From Calditrichota bacterium (GTDB taxonomy: Bacteria > CLD3), in the NCBI GenBank assembly GCA_008501735.1, contig QQUF01000059.1, positions 1-43,687 on the forward strand: 43,687 nt of DNA, given 5' to 3'. A program made the position numbers and the translations under genes. The notes under the pieces were generated by a model. It searched no databases and was not told the DNA's origin. It was given only the letters and a program-made list of their open reading frames with translations. How positions within the stretch are numbered: position 1 is the first letter of the stretch; every line of letters begins with the position of its first letter. Shown piece by piece: positions 9,525 through 16,655 of the stretch.

Positions 9525-9645
9525 TTCTTGCATAACTCTTTTATTCCTGTTTCTCATTCTGAACGAATGTGAAGAATCTAAACAAGTGTTACCCCAGAAG
9601 ATTCTTCACTCCGTTCAGAATGATAGAGTTTCAGTTATGCAAGAA
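9525..9645. mobile_element. MITE-like foldback element, about 121 bp
   Basis: Bases 9525-9537 (TTCTTGCATAACT) are the exact reverse complement of 9633-9645. Nested inside, 9554-9565 (TCATTCTGAACG) pairs with 9612-9623 and 9569-9579 (GTGAAGAATCT) pairs with 9599-9609, so nearly the whole element folds into one long hairpin. No ORF lies within it. Terminal inverted repeats plus full foldback suggest a non-autonomous mobile element. I saw no clear target-site duplication. It fills the gap between the epimerase and the HTH gene and could also terminate the glycan operon. Confidence 0.75.
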
Positions 9646-9752
9646 ATTTATTGTTCAAATTCCTAACTGTCGTGAAAGTGTCGTTATTATTCCTGCAAGT
9701 TATTTTTACTTTTATGAAAAATTTATTTCTAAACTTTGAAAAAGGTAAAAAG

Positions 9753-10370
9753 ATGCAAACCAAATTAGCTGAAAAAATAAGAAGTGAAAGATTCAGCCGT
9801 TCTTGGTCTCAAGCTCAACTCTCCGAAATTTCGGGCTTGAGTGAAAGAACAATTCAAAGAGTTGAAAAAAGTGGAAACTGCTCCAAAGAAACATTGCTTG
9901 CAATTGCCAGTGCTTTTGACTTGGACGTTCAAGAATTTACCTGTCTTTTTGAAACTCAAGAAAATTTTTTCGACTTTAACGGTTCAAAAATTTTAGCTCC
10001 AGAAAGGTCTTACACTCTTGGCTTAGTTTTAGCTTTTCCAGCTGTTTACTTTATTTTTTCTAATATTCTAAAATATCAATTTGGGATTCATTTTTTTGCT
10101 AAGCCTTGGGAATTTTTCTACAACGACCCTAAAATTTTCACAATTTTTAATTTTGTTTCACCGATAATTTTTCTTGGTGGTTTGAGTTTAGCGATTCTCC
10201 TAAATTTTGGTTCACTCCTCAAATTTCACTTAAGAAAAACTCCAAACGAGTTGATTAGCACAATAAACCTTAAAGCAAATTTTTTGAATTTAAGCATTAT
10301 CGGAATTGGTTTTACTTCAATAATTTTTCTAATTTGCTACGTAATTTTTGAAAATTTGAATCACCTTTAG
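9753..10370 (+). CDS. Membrane-anchored XRE-family HTH regulator
   Basis: Residues 1 to about 65 form a classical Cro/C1-type helix-turn-helix (SWSQAQLSEISGLSERTIQR, then KETLLAIASAFDLD). About three hydrophobic helices follow. The start at ATG 9753 is preferred because AAAGG lies just upstream and the HTH begins directly after it; a longer frame from a TTG at 9651 would begin at the foldback element and add an unsupported hydrophobic extension. Proteins with an N-terminal HTH and C-terminal membrane helices occur in many Bacteroidota-related genomes; the signal sensed is not known. No obvious target operator is visible. Confidence 0.8.
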   Translation: MQTKLAEKIRSERFSRSWSQAQLSEISGLSERTIQRVEKSGNCSKETLLAIASAFDLDVQEFTCLFETQENFFDFNGSKILAPERSYTLGLVLAFPAVYFIFSNILKYQFGIHFFAKPWEFFYNDPKIFTIFNFVSPIIFLGGLSLAILLNFGSLLKFHLRKTPNELISTINLKANFLNLSIIGIGFTSIIFLICYVIFENLNHL

Positions 10371-10448
10371 AAAGTCCCAATTAATTAATATCCAATGATA
10401 TTTTTTTGTATATTCCGTAAAATTTTTAATGAAATAATGGAGATTACA

Positions 10449-10952
10449 ATGAAATATTTTTCAATAATTTTATTCGCATTTTTGATTGCTTGTGCTTCTG
10501 AAAAGCAAGAAAACCAAGCAGGAAAAACTGAGACAAAAGTAGAACAAAATGACTCCAAAAAATATGGTTCTGCTCTAACACTTGACAAACAAGAGAAAAT
10601 CTCAACAATTCTTGCAACACCTGAAGATTTTGTTGGCAAAAAAGTCAAAGTTGAAGGAGTTGTAACTGATGTTTGTGCAATGAGAGGTTGTTGGATTGAA
10701 CTTGCAGGCGACAAACAAGGCGAGTCAATCAAAGTCAAAGTTGTTGATGGGGAAATTGTTTTTCCAATGGAAAGTAAAGGACACAAAGCACTTGTCGAAG
10801 GCGAAATCGAAAAAATCGTTTTGACATTGGAAGAAACAATCGGTTGGGAAGAACACTTGGCAGAAGAACAAGGTAAAGAATTCGACCCAAAATCAGTCAC
10901 CGAAGCAAGAACAATTTATCGTATAAAAGGTATCGGAGCCGAAATTTTTTAA
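10449..10952 (+). CDS. DUF4920-type lipoprotein
   Basis: The start at ATG 10449 gives a lipoprotein signal peptide with lipobox LIAC and a GGAG ribosome-binding site 6 bases upstream; the in-frame ATG at 10395 would add 18 residues and spoil the signal peptide. The mature 150-residue part contains an OB-fold-like domain with VEGVVTDVCAMRGCWIEL, which matches my recollection of the DUF4920 family in Bacteroidota lipoproteins. The CAMRGCW pair of cysteines is conserved there and might bind metal or form a disulfide. It is 3 bp upstream of the PepSY-type gene, so the two are probably co-expressed. No established function. Confidence 0.75.
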   Translation: MKYFSIILFAFLIACASEKQENQAGKTETKVEQNDSKKYGSALTLDKQEKISTILATPEDFVGKKVKVEGVVTDVCAMRGCWIELAGDKQGESIKVKVVDGEIVFPMESKGHKALVEGEIEKIVLTLEETIGWEEHLAEEQGKEFDPKSVTEARTIYRIKGIGAEIF

Positions 10953-10955
10953 GAA

Positions 10956-11510
10956 ATGAAATGGCGAAAGTGGAATAACATTCTCCACAGAGATTTAGGA
11001 TATTTTTTCTTTGGATTGACTGTCATTTACGCAATTTCTGGTTTGGCGGTCAATCACATCCAAGACTGGAATCCAAGTTATAAAATTGAATTTATAGAAT
11101 CACAAATTGAACCTTTTTCACCAACTGACATAAATTTTGATTCAACTGCCTTTAGGATTTTAAATGAGCTTGGAGAAAATGGCTTTTACAAAAGTAGCCT
11201 TTTTACCAAACACGATAATTTTGAAATTTTTGTTGATGGAAACACAATTTCTGTAAACCCACAAACAGGCAAAGTGCTTCAAGAAAAGGTAACTTCAAGA
11301 CCATTCTTAAGAGAGTTTAATTTTCTTCACTTGAATCACCCCAAAAAAATTTGGACTTGGGTTGCAGATATTTATGCAATCGGACTTTTATTAATGGCAA
11401 TAACGGGGCTTTTTGTCTTGCGAGGGCAAAAAGGAATAACAGGAAGAGGAGCTTGGGTTACCTCTTTAGGGATTCTATTACCAATATTTTTCCTTTGGCT
11501 TTATCTATAA
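10956..11510 (+). CDS. PepSY-associated TM helix protein
   Basis: A 184-residue protein with an N-terminal HRDLGYFFFGLTVIYAISGL membrane helix, a periplasmic segment resembling half a PepSY domain (FVDGNTISVNPQTGKVL), a conserved LHLNHPKK turn and two C-terminal helices. This layout matches the short PepSY_TM-like proteins. Larger relatives are haem- or flavin-linked iron reductases, and the His residues near the membrane edge could bind haem, though this is inference. It follows the DUF4920 lipoprotein by 3 bp. Its place before a Tat molybdoprotein suggests an electron-transfer role, but a 120-bp gap separates them. Confidence 0.75.
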   Translation: MKWRKWNNILHRDLGYFFFGLTVIYAISGLAVNHIQDWNPSYKIEFIESQIEPFSPTDINFDSTAFRILNELGENGFYKSSLFTKHDNFEIFVDGNTISVNPQTGKVLQEKVTSRPFLREFNFLHLNHPKKIWTWVADIYAIGLLLMAITGLFVLRGQKGITGRGAWVTSLGILLPIFFLWLYL

Positions 11511-11630
11511 ATAACTAGTCGAAAAATTCTCAAATTTACTTTTACCAACAATTAAATTGAAAAAATTATATTCTTTCTTTAGATTCAAATTGCGACGCAT
11601 CTGTTTTAATTTTTAATTTCAAGGATTTTT

Positions 11631-12494
11631 ATGTTCAAAAAACTACTTTCAGCCACAACTTTGCTTTGTCTTGGAGCATCGAATTTGTTTGCTGGTGCTT
11701 GGACTCAGCCACAAAATAATTTTTATTTTAAAATTTCTATGGCTTCCTCAACAGCAGAAAAACAATTTACTAACAAAGGCAAAACAGCAACCTTAGAACA
11801 GGAAAACTCTCCTTACGAAAACAAGGAGCTTAGTTTCAATGCTTACTTAGAATACGGAGTTACAAACTGGTTAACAGGAGTTATTTCTCTGCCTTACAAG
11901 TCAATTGATTCAAATACTAAAAGTTTTATCCGAGAAAATAAAGGCTCGGGAGATTTAACTTTTGGTGCAAGGATTGGCTTTAATCCGCTTTTTAATCTTA
12001 ATTCACCTGTCGTTACAGCAGCTCAAATTAATTTCAAAATTCCAACAGGTTATGACAATTCAAATGTTCCGTCAATTGGTTCAGGGCAAAAAGACATTGA
12101 TTTTAAATTTATGGCTGGAACTTCATTTTATCCAATTCCTGCTTACTTTACAGGAGACGTTGGATTCCGTTATAGAGCAGATTATCCCGCAAATGAAATT
12201 CCTTACTATGCAGAATTAGGTTACACTTTTAAAAATAGAGTTTTAATTAGAGGGTTTATTGACGGAGTAGCAACTCTTGGAGATTTGGACGAACCTTTTA
12301 ATCCTGCAGCATTAGCAGCTGGAAAACCTTACTTTCCTGAAGCAAGTTCTTACTTAAAAGCTGGTCCTGGAATCATCGTAATTTTGAAGCCCTTTTTAGA
12401 AGTCAACATCGATTACGTTACTATGATTTCTGGTAAAAATACTTTAAAAACAAATGAAGTTTCATTCGGAATTGCTTACAAATTTTCAAATTAA
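11631..12494 (+). CDS. Outer-membrane beta-barrel protein, transporter-like
   Basis: It begins with a clear Sec signal peptide (cut after LFAG/A near residue 22) and AWTQPQNNFYFK, the opening seen in putative outer-membrane transporters of the phenol-pathway (MetA/Phenol_MetA_deg-like) group. The rest is alternating amphipathic strands with aromatic girdles (WLTGVISLPYKSI, GDLTFGARIGF, YAELGYTF), typical of a 12-14 strand barrel. An AAGGA site precedes the ATG. The molybdoenzyme follows 12 bp downstream, so the barrel may serve that pathway. Substrate unknown. Confidence 0.7.
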   Translation: MFKKLLSATTLLCLGASNLFAGAWTQPQNNFYFKISMASSTAEKQFTNKGKTATLEQENSPYENKELSFNAYLEYGVTNWLTGVISLPYKSIDSNTKSFIRENKGSGDLTFGARIGFNPLFNLNSPVVTAAQINFKIPTGYDNSNVPSIGSGQKDIDFKFMAGTSFYPIPAYFTGDVGFRYRADYPANEIPYYAELGYTFKNRVLIRGFIDGVATLGDLDEPFNPAALAAGKPYFPEASSYLKAGPGIIVILKPFLEVNIDYVTMISGKNTLKTNEVSFGIAYKFSN

Positions 12495-12506
12495 TGGGGA
12501 AAATCA

Positions 12507-13664
12507 ATGAAAAATATTAATAGACGAGATTTTATAAAACTTTCAGCAGCAACTGGAACTTCAATTGCTTTTATGGGAATCTTTAATGCCTGTGAAGATT
12601 ACACTTTTGAACCTGTCACAGGTGGCTCTGAAAAAACTTTTATTACAGATATTCAAGACTTTTATACACAATTTGGTAACTCAACAACTTCTGTTGACAA
12701 CCTACCAAATGTAACAAAAGCAAGTTGGCAGCTTGAAATTTCAGGCTTAGTTGACACTCCAAAAACTTTCTCTTTTTCTGAACTTGAAGCACTTGCTTCT
12801 GAACACGAAATGACTTACTTCAAAACAATGAGATGTGTCTTTGATGCTGGAGCTTTTGAAAAATACATTAGTAATGCTTATTGGACTGGTGTTCCTTTAA
12901 AGGTTCTTTTGGAACAAGCAGGAATTCAGTCAAGTGCAAAAAGACTTAGGATTTTCGGTTCTGATGGGTTTACAAATAACATTCTTTTAAGTGATGTAAT
13001 GAAAGAAACTCCTGAAGGTGAACTTCCAATAATTCTTTGTTATAAAATGAATGGTGAAGAACTACCACTCAAACAAGGATTTCCTGTAAGAGTCATTTTC
13101 CCTGAGAAATTCGGTTTTAAAAATATGAAATGGATTAGCAAAATAGAATTGACAGATGTTGACGAACCTTTTGGAGTTTACGAAGTTGATTATGGAATTT
13201 TCGATGACGGAGATTTAAAACCAATTTCCTACATTACCGCTCCTCTTACAAACGAAAACCTTTCTCAAAACTTGACCGAAGGTAAATACACAGTCCTTGG
13301 AACTGCTTTAACAGGCAGAAACAAACCTCAAAAAGTTGAAGTTAGAATTGACGACGGAGACTGGAAAGATGCTTCAATTGCTTCTCGCGAAGAAGTTGAA
13401 AACCAAGTAAGGACTTTTGTTACCGAAAAAGAAGGAAGGCTTCCTTCTGAATTTATTGAACAATTTAAAAATCCAGATGCTTTCTCTTACCCTTTCAAAA
13501 ATACTTGGGTTGTTTGGAAATATGATTTCGAAGTTACGGGTACTGGTGCGGTAAAAATTTCCGCTCGTGTTACTGATGAAACAGGTTTTACTCAGCCAGA
13601 AGAAGATAACACTTTCGATGACGGAAATGTTTCAATTCAAACTGTAGATGCCTCAAAAGGCTAA
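12507..13664 (+). CDS. Tat-exported molybdopterin oxidoreductase, sulfite-oxidase family
   Basis: The N-terminus has a twin-arginine signal (NRRDFIKLSA) followed by a hydrophobic stretch and FNAC, so it is probably a Tat-exported lipoprotein anchored at residue 29. The body matches the sulfite-oxidase-type molybdopterin domain: Cys110 in TMRCVFDAG is the predicted Mo-thiolate ligand, followed by YWTGVPLKVLLEQAG, GSDGFTNNILL and LKQGFPVRVIFPEKFGFKNMK. A C-terminal domain (about 265-385) resembles the Ig-like dimerisation domain. A GGGGA site lies 6 bases before the ATG. Substrate could be sulfite, or the enzyme could be a YedY-like protein repair reductase; the dimerisation domain favours the sulfite-oxidase branch. 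No cytochrome partner sits next to it. Confidence 0.85.
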   Translation: MKNINRRDFIKLSAATGTSIAFMGIFNACEDYTFEPVTGGSEKTFITDIQDFYTQFGNSTTSVDNLPNVTKASWQLEISGLVDTPKTFSFSELEALASEHEMTYFKTMRCVFDAGAFEKYISNAYWTGVPLKVLLEQAGIQSSAKRLRIFGSDGFTNNILLSDVMKETPEGELPIILCYKMNGEELPLKQGFPVRVIFPEKFGFKNMKWISKIELTDVDEPFGVYEVDYGIFDDGDLKPISYITAPLTNENLSQNLTEGKYTVLGTALTGRNKPQKVEVRIDDGDWKDASIASREEVENQVRTFVTEKEGRLPSEFIEQFKNPDAFSYPFKNTWVVWKYDFEVTGTGAVKISARVTDETGFTQPEEDNTFDDGNVSIQTVDASKG

Positions 13665-13672
13665 AAAAATAG

Positions 13673-13706
13673 TTTGTAGGGAACAAAGATTTTTGTTCCC
13701 TACAAA
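13673..13706. repeat. Palindromic repeat family A, copy 2 (between convergent genes)
   Basis: A 34-bp near-perfect palindrome with arm TTTGTAGGGAACAAA and a single mismatch, located in the 45-bp gap between the convergent molybdoenzyme and TAXI genes. It could work as a bidirectional terminator because both flanks are A/T-rich. Confidence 0.9.
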
Positions 13707-13709
13707 AAT

Positions 13710-14717
13710 TTACTTCAATCCAATTTCTTTGTAATACTTCATTGCACCTTCGTGAACTGGAACTGACATTCCTTGAAGTGCAGTTTCTTTGGTGAACTCT
13801 TTTGCCTTTGCGTGTCCTTTGTGGAGTTCGTCAGTTTGCTCGAAAAGTGCTTTTGTAATTCTGTAAGCAGTTTGATTTGTCATATTTGTACTTGTTGCAA
13901 GCATTGCTTTTACTGCAACTGTTTTGACAGGCTCATTCACACCTTTGTAAGCATCTTTTGTAAATTCAGTTGCTGTATAAAAATTATAACTATCAATTAG
14001 GTAATTAACATTAATTTGGTCAATCGGTATTAAAACTAAGTCCGTTAAAAGCGATATGTCAGTAATTGCAGCATTGCCCAAACCAGCTGTATAAAAAATC
14101 GCATCAATTTTTCCATCTTTAAAAAAGTCAGTTGCTTGAGTAATAGAAACTCTTTCAGCTCTTCCCAAATCCTCGAAAGTCATACCGTAAGTTCCAAGAA
14201 TCATTTCAGTATTCAAAGAAGTTCCGCTCCCTGCTGCACCAACTGAAACTCGTTTTCCCTTCAAGTCCTTTACAGATTTAATGCCTGAGCTTTTTCTTGC
14301 AATTATGTGAACAATTTCTGAGTAAAGAGTTGTAATTCCTCTAACTCCTTGAAATTGTTGTCCTTCAAACATATTTGTGCCACTGTGAGCGTAGTAAGCG
14401 ATGTCGTTTTGAACCATTCCCAAATCTGTGTCGCCATTTTGCAAAAGTTTAATGTTTGCAACTGAGCCACCTGAAGACTCAACGTTGATTTTAAGCTCAG
14501 GAAATACATTTGCAACAGACTTGCTAATTGCATTTGAAAGTGGGTAGTAAATTCCAGTGATTGAACCAGAAGTAATTGACAAAAATTCAGTTTTTGGTGG
14601 TTCTTTTGCTCCACCTTCTGTTTGTGTTGAAGTTGCTTGTGTTTGTTCTTTTTTATCACCGCAAGCAATACAAAAAACAGCTAAAGTTAGGATTAGAAAA
14701 ATTTTAATTTTGAACAT
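13710..14717 (-). CDS. TAXI-family TRAP transporter solute-binding lipoprotein
   Basis: A 335-residue protein with a lipoprotein signal (lipobox CIAC) and a TAXI-type binding fold: ITSGSITGIYYPLSNAI, LGMVQNDIAYYA, GKRVSVGAAGSGT and IFYTAGLGNAAI are the family's ligand-cleft segments. TAXI proteins bind C4/C5 dicarboxylates such as glutamate or 2-oxoglutarate and hand them to TRAP membrane subunits. No TRAP permease gene is in this window. It lies 15 bp downstream of the EutN-like gene with AAAGGA before the ATG, so both are probably one transcript. Confidence 0.9.
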   Translation of the reverse strand: MFKIKIFLILTLAVFCIACGDKKEQTQATSTQTEGGAKEPPKTEFLSITSGSITGIYYPLSNAISKSVANVFPELKINVESSGGSVANIKLLQNGDTDLGMVQNDIAYYAHSGTNMFEGQQFQGVRGITTLYSEIVHIIARKSSGIKSVKDLKGKRVSVGAAGSGTSLNTEMILGTYGMTFEDLGRAERVSITQATDFFKDGKIDAIFYTAGLGNAAITDISLLTDLVLIPIDQINVNYLIDSYNFYTATEFTKDAYKGVNEPVKTVAVKAMLATSTNMTNQTAYRITKALFEQTDELHKGHAKAKEFTKETALQGMSVPVHEGAMKYYKEIGLK

Positions 14718-14732
14718 TTTATTTCCTTTTGT

Positions 14733-15005
14733 TTAGTCGAGTTGAACGTCAAGTTTGTCAACGATTGCCATTACAACAGCATCAACAGGTTTATTTTGTG
14801 TAATTTCCGTTTGCCTTGCAGAGCTTCCGCCACAAGTCAAAACAACTTCGCCGATTCCAGCTCCGACAGAGTCAACAGCAACAACGTAACTATCTTTTAA
14901 TTTTCCATCTAAAGTAAGATTTTGAACAATGAGTAATTTTAAACCAACTAATTTCGGGTCTTTTTTTGTTGCCCAAACTGTTCCTGTAACTTTACCGAGA
15001 TTCAC
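14733..15005 (-). CDS. EutN/CcmL-family microcompartment vertex protein
   Basis: A 90-residue protein of the expected length for a pentameric shell vertex. The family pattern is visible: N-terminal GKVTGTVWATKK, LVGLKLLIVQ, an exposed strand SYVVAVDSVGAGIGEVVLTCGGSSAR, then PVDAVVMAIVDKL. These proteins cap the corners of icosahedral bacterial microcompartments. The start is a GTG at 15005 with AAAGGA upstream; no ATG is available. No hexameric shell (BMC-H or BMC-T) gene lies in the window, so it is either an orphan vertex gene or a member of a dispersed locus. It is followed 15 bp later by the TAXI binding protein. Confidence 0.9.
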   Translation of the reverse strand: MNLGKVTGTVWATKKDPKLVGLKLLIVQNLTLDGKLKDSYVVAVDSVGAGIGEVVLTCGGSSARQTEITQNKPVDAVVMAIVDKLDVQLD

Positions 15006-15193
15006 TTATTTTTTCCTTTGGTTAATTAAGTTTGCAAAGATTGGAAAAATCTTTTTCAAAATCAAGAATTAAAGAGATTTGTTTTCTAACTAACAAAAAA
15101 TCATTGTTTAATTGCTTTAATGTCTCTAAATTAAAATTTATGATTTTGCTTTGACATCTTAAATTTTAACCTAAAAACTCAGGAGGCTTTTCA

Positions 15194-16471
15194 ATGGTCT
15201 TAAAACCAATTGCAAAGTTAACCGGAGCATTAGCAATTACAGCAATTATTGCAGGTAGTTCCTTTGCTCAAGACACTGTTAATATTTCAACTCAACTTGA
15301 AGGTAATTTTATCGATGGAGTTGCAATAGTTGAAGGTTCGACTTACACCTTTGTTTATAATGCTCCAGTTCACGACGCTTTAATTGATGGAGCTGTTCCA
15401 ATTCCCGCAATGGCAACAAGATTGAAATCATTTTTGGCAGGAATTGACGGAATGCAATTAATTATTCCAAGTAATTTCACAAATGTTGACCCTACAACAA
15501 TTACAGCTAATTTTAATGGGTTTAACACAAGCCCTGTCGCTGGTGGAAACATTTTCAATGACATTAACGGTGTAACACCTTGGTTAGTTTGTGATTTTTC
15601 AACTAATGGAACGAACCCTTTCAATACCCCTTTACAAGTTGATTTTGCTACTTCAGGTGGATTTGAAACAATCGCAGGGAATTCTATTCCAGGCTATACA
15701 ATTGGTTCAGAACCTTTGAATTTTGCAGAAATTACTGGTGGAAATTTTGATGTCTCAGGAACAACTGTTCTTAGTCAAAACCCATTTTCTGTTTCAGTCT
15801 CTCACTTTACACCTTTTGCAGGAGTCGCTGCAAGCGATGTTCCTCTTAGTGTTACTTTATCAAGTTTTGAAGCAACTCAAATTTCAGAAGGTATCAAACT
15901 CAATTGGTCAACTGAAAGTGAAGTCAATAACTTAGGTTTTGGGCTTTACAGAACTGAAGGAAATTCTTTTGATTTAGACAGAGCAACCAAACTTGGTGAT
16001 TACAGAACTCATTCAGAACTCGCAGGAAACGGAACTTCTTCACAAAGTAGTTTTTACACTTTCGTTGACAAAAATGTAGAGAACAAAACTTACACTTACG
16101 TTTTATCAGATTTTGATGCTGAAACAGGTGAAGAGATTCACACTGAATTAGCACAAACTGTTTCCTTTAAAACAAATGAAAACAACGCTAAACTTAGCTT
16201 CAAATTAGCTCAAAACTACCCGAATCCTTTTAACCCTGAAACAACAATTGAGTATTCAGTTAAGGAAGCAGTAAATGTTGAACTCTCAATTTTTAATGTA
16301 AAAGGTGAAGTTGTTAGAACACTCACAGCAAATCATTCGGAAGCTACAAACGGAAGTTTTAATTGGAACGGAACTGACGACTTAGGAAAATCTGTTGCAA
16401 GTGGAATTTACTTCTACAAACTCACAGCAGGTGATTTCTCAAGCACAAAACAAATGATTCTTTTGAAATAA
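15194..16471 (+). CDS. Secreted protein with type IX secretion C-terminal sorting domain
   Basis: A 425-residue protein with a Sec signal peptide ending SSFAQ, a unique N-terminal region (about 25-215), an FnIII-like module (VTLSSFEATQISEGIKLNWS through VSF) and a C-terminal sorting domain of about 85 residues. The latter has NYPNPFNPETTIEYSV, FNVKGEVVRTL and the ending SGIYFYKLTAG...KQMILLK, the type-A T9SS signature. It should cross the outer membrane by the T9SS and be released or surface-attached. The start is strongly supported by a perfect AGGAGG at 15181-15186, stronger than elsewhere in the window and suggesting high expression. An intrinsic terminator follows. The N-terminal function is not recognised. 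Confidence 0.88.
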   Translation: MVLKPIAKLTGALAITAIIAGSSFAQDTVNISTQLEGNFIDGVAIVEGSTYTFVYNAPVHDALIDGAVPIPAMATRLKSFLAGIDGMQLIIPSNFTNVDPTTITANFNGFNTSPVAGGNIFNDINGVTPWLVCDFSTNGTNPFNTPLQVDFATSGGFETIAGNSIPGYTIGSEPLNFAEITGGNFDVSGTTVLSQNPFSVSVSHFTPFAGVAASDVPLSVTLSSFEATQISEGIKLNWSTESEVNNLGFGLYRTEGNSFDLDRATKLGDYRTHSELAGNGTSSQSSFYTFVDKNVENKTYTYVLSDFDAETGEEIHTELAQTVSFKTNENNAKLSFKLAQNYPNPFNPETTIEYSVKEAVNVELSIFNVKGEVVRTLTANHSEATNGSFNWNGTDDLGKSVASGIYFYKLTAGDFSSTKQMILLK

Positions 16472-16493
16472 AATTTAGAATTTTCTAATTTTT

Positions 16494-16532
16494 AAAAGCC
16501 GTTAACTCCTTTGAGATTTAACGGCTTTTTTT
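16494..16532 (+). terminator. Intrinsic terminator after the T9SS cargo gene
   Basis: AAAAGCCGTTAA and TTAACGGCTTTT form a stem of about 11-12 bp with a short loop and a run of T residues, 22 bp after the stop at 16471. Confidence 0.9.
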
Positions 16533-16562
16533 GTAGGGAACAAAAATTTTTGTTCCCTACAA
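16531..16562. repeat. Palindromic repeat family A, copy 3 (perfect palindrome)
   Basis: A perfect 32-bp palindrome with 16-base arm TTGTAGGGAACAAAAA, abutting the T-run of the terminator. It is the best-preserved of the three copies in the window (others at 3124-3151 and 13673-13706). Confidence 0.92.
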
Positions 16563-16612
16563 TTTTTCCGTATTTCTCGTCGGTAATTTTTTTTGTTTTA
16601 GCTCTTTCTCTT

Positions 16613-16640
16613 TTTTCGTGTTTCTCCGTGTGTTTCGTGG
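16613..16640. repeat. Degenerate short tandem TTTCGTG/CTCCGTG intergenic repeat
   Basis: TTTCGTG, TTTCTCCGTG and TGTTTCGTGG follow each other in the gap between the T9SS gene and the converging barrel gene. The stretch resembles CGTG-type dispersed repeats I recall from several bacterial phyla, but only one locus is visible here, so the assignment is tentative. Confidence 0.35.
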
Positions 16641-16655
16641 GCAAAAATTCTTTTT

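Noticed and set aside
9651-9752. Upstream TTG extension of the HTH gene
   Set aside because: It starts at the edge of the foldback element, has no ribosome-binding site, and precedes a well-placed ATG with AAAGG.
10385-10900. Minus-strand frame of 171 residues opposite the DUF4920 lipoprotein
   Set aside because: Ser/Thr-rich antisense shadow; the plus-strand gene has a lipobox, ribosome-binding site and domain match.
15151-15156. TTGACA as a -35 box for the T9SS cargo gene
   Set aside because: No convincing -10 at suitable distance before the AGGAGG, and FCB promoters usually use a different consensus.
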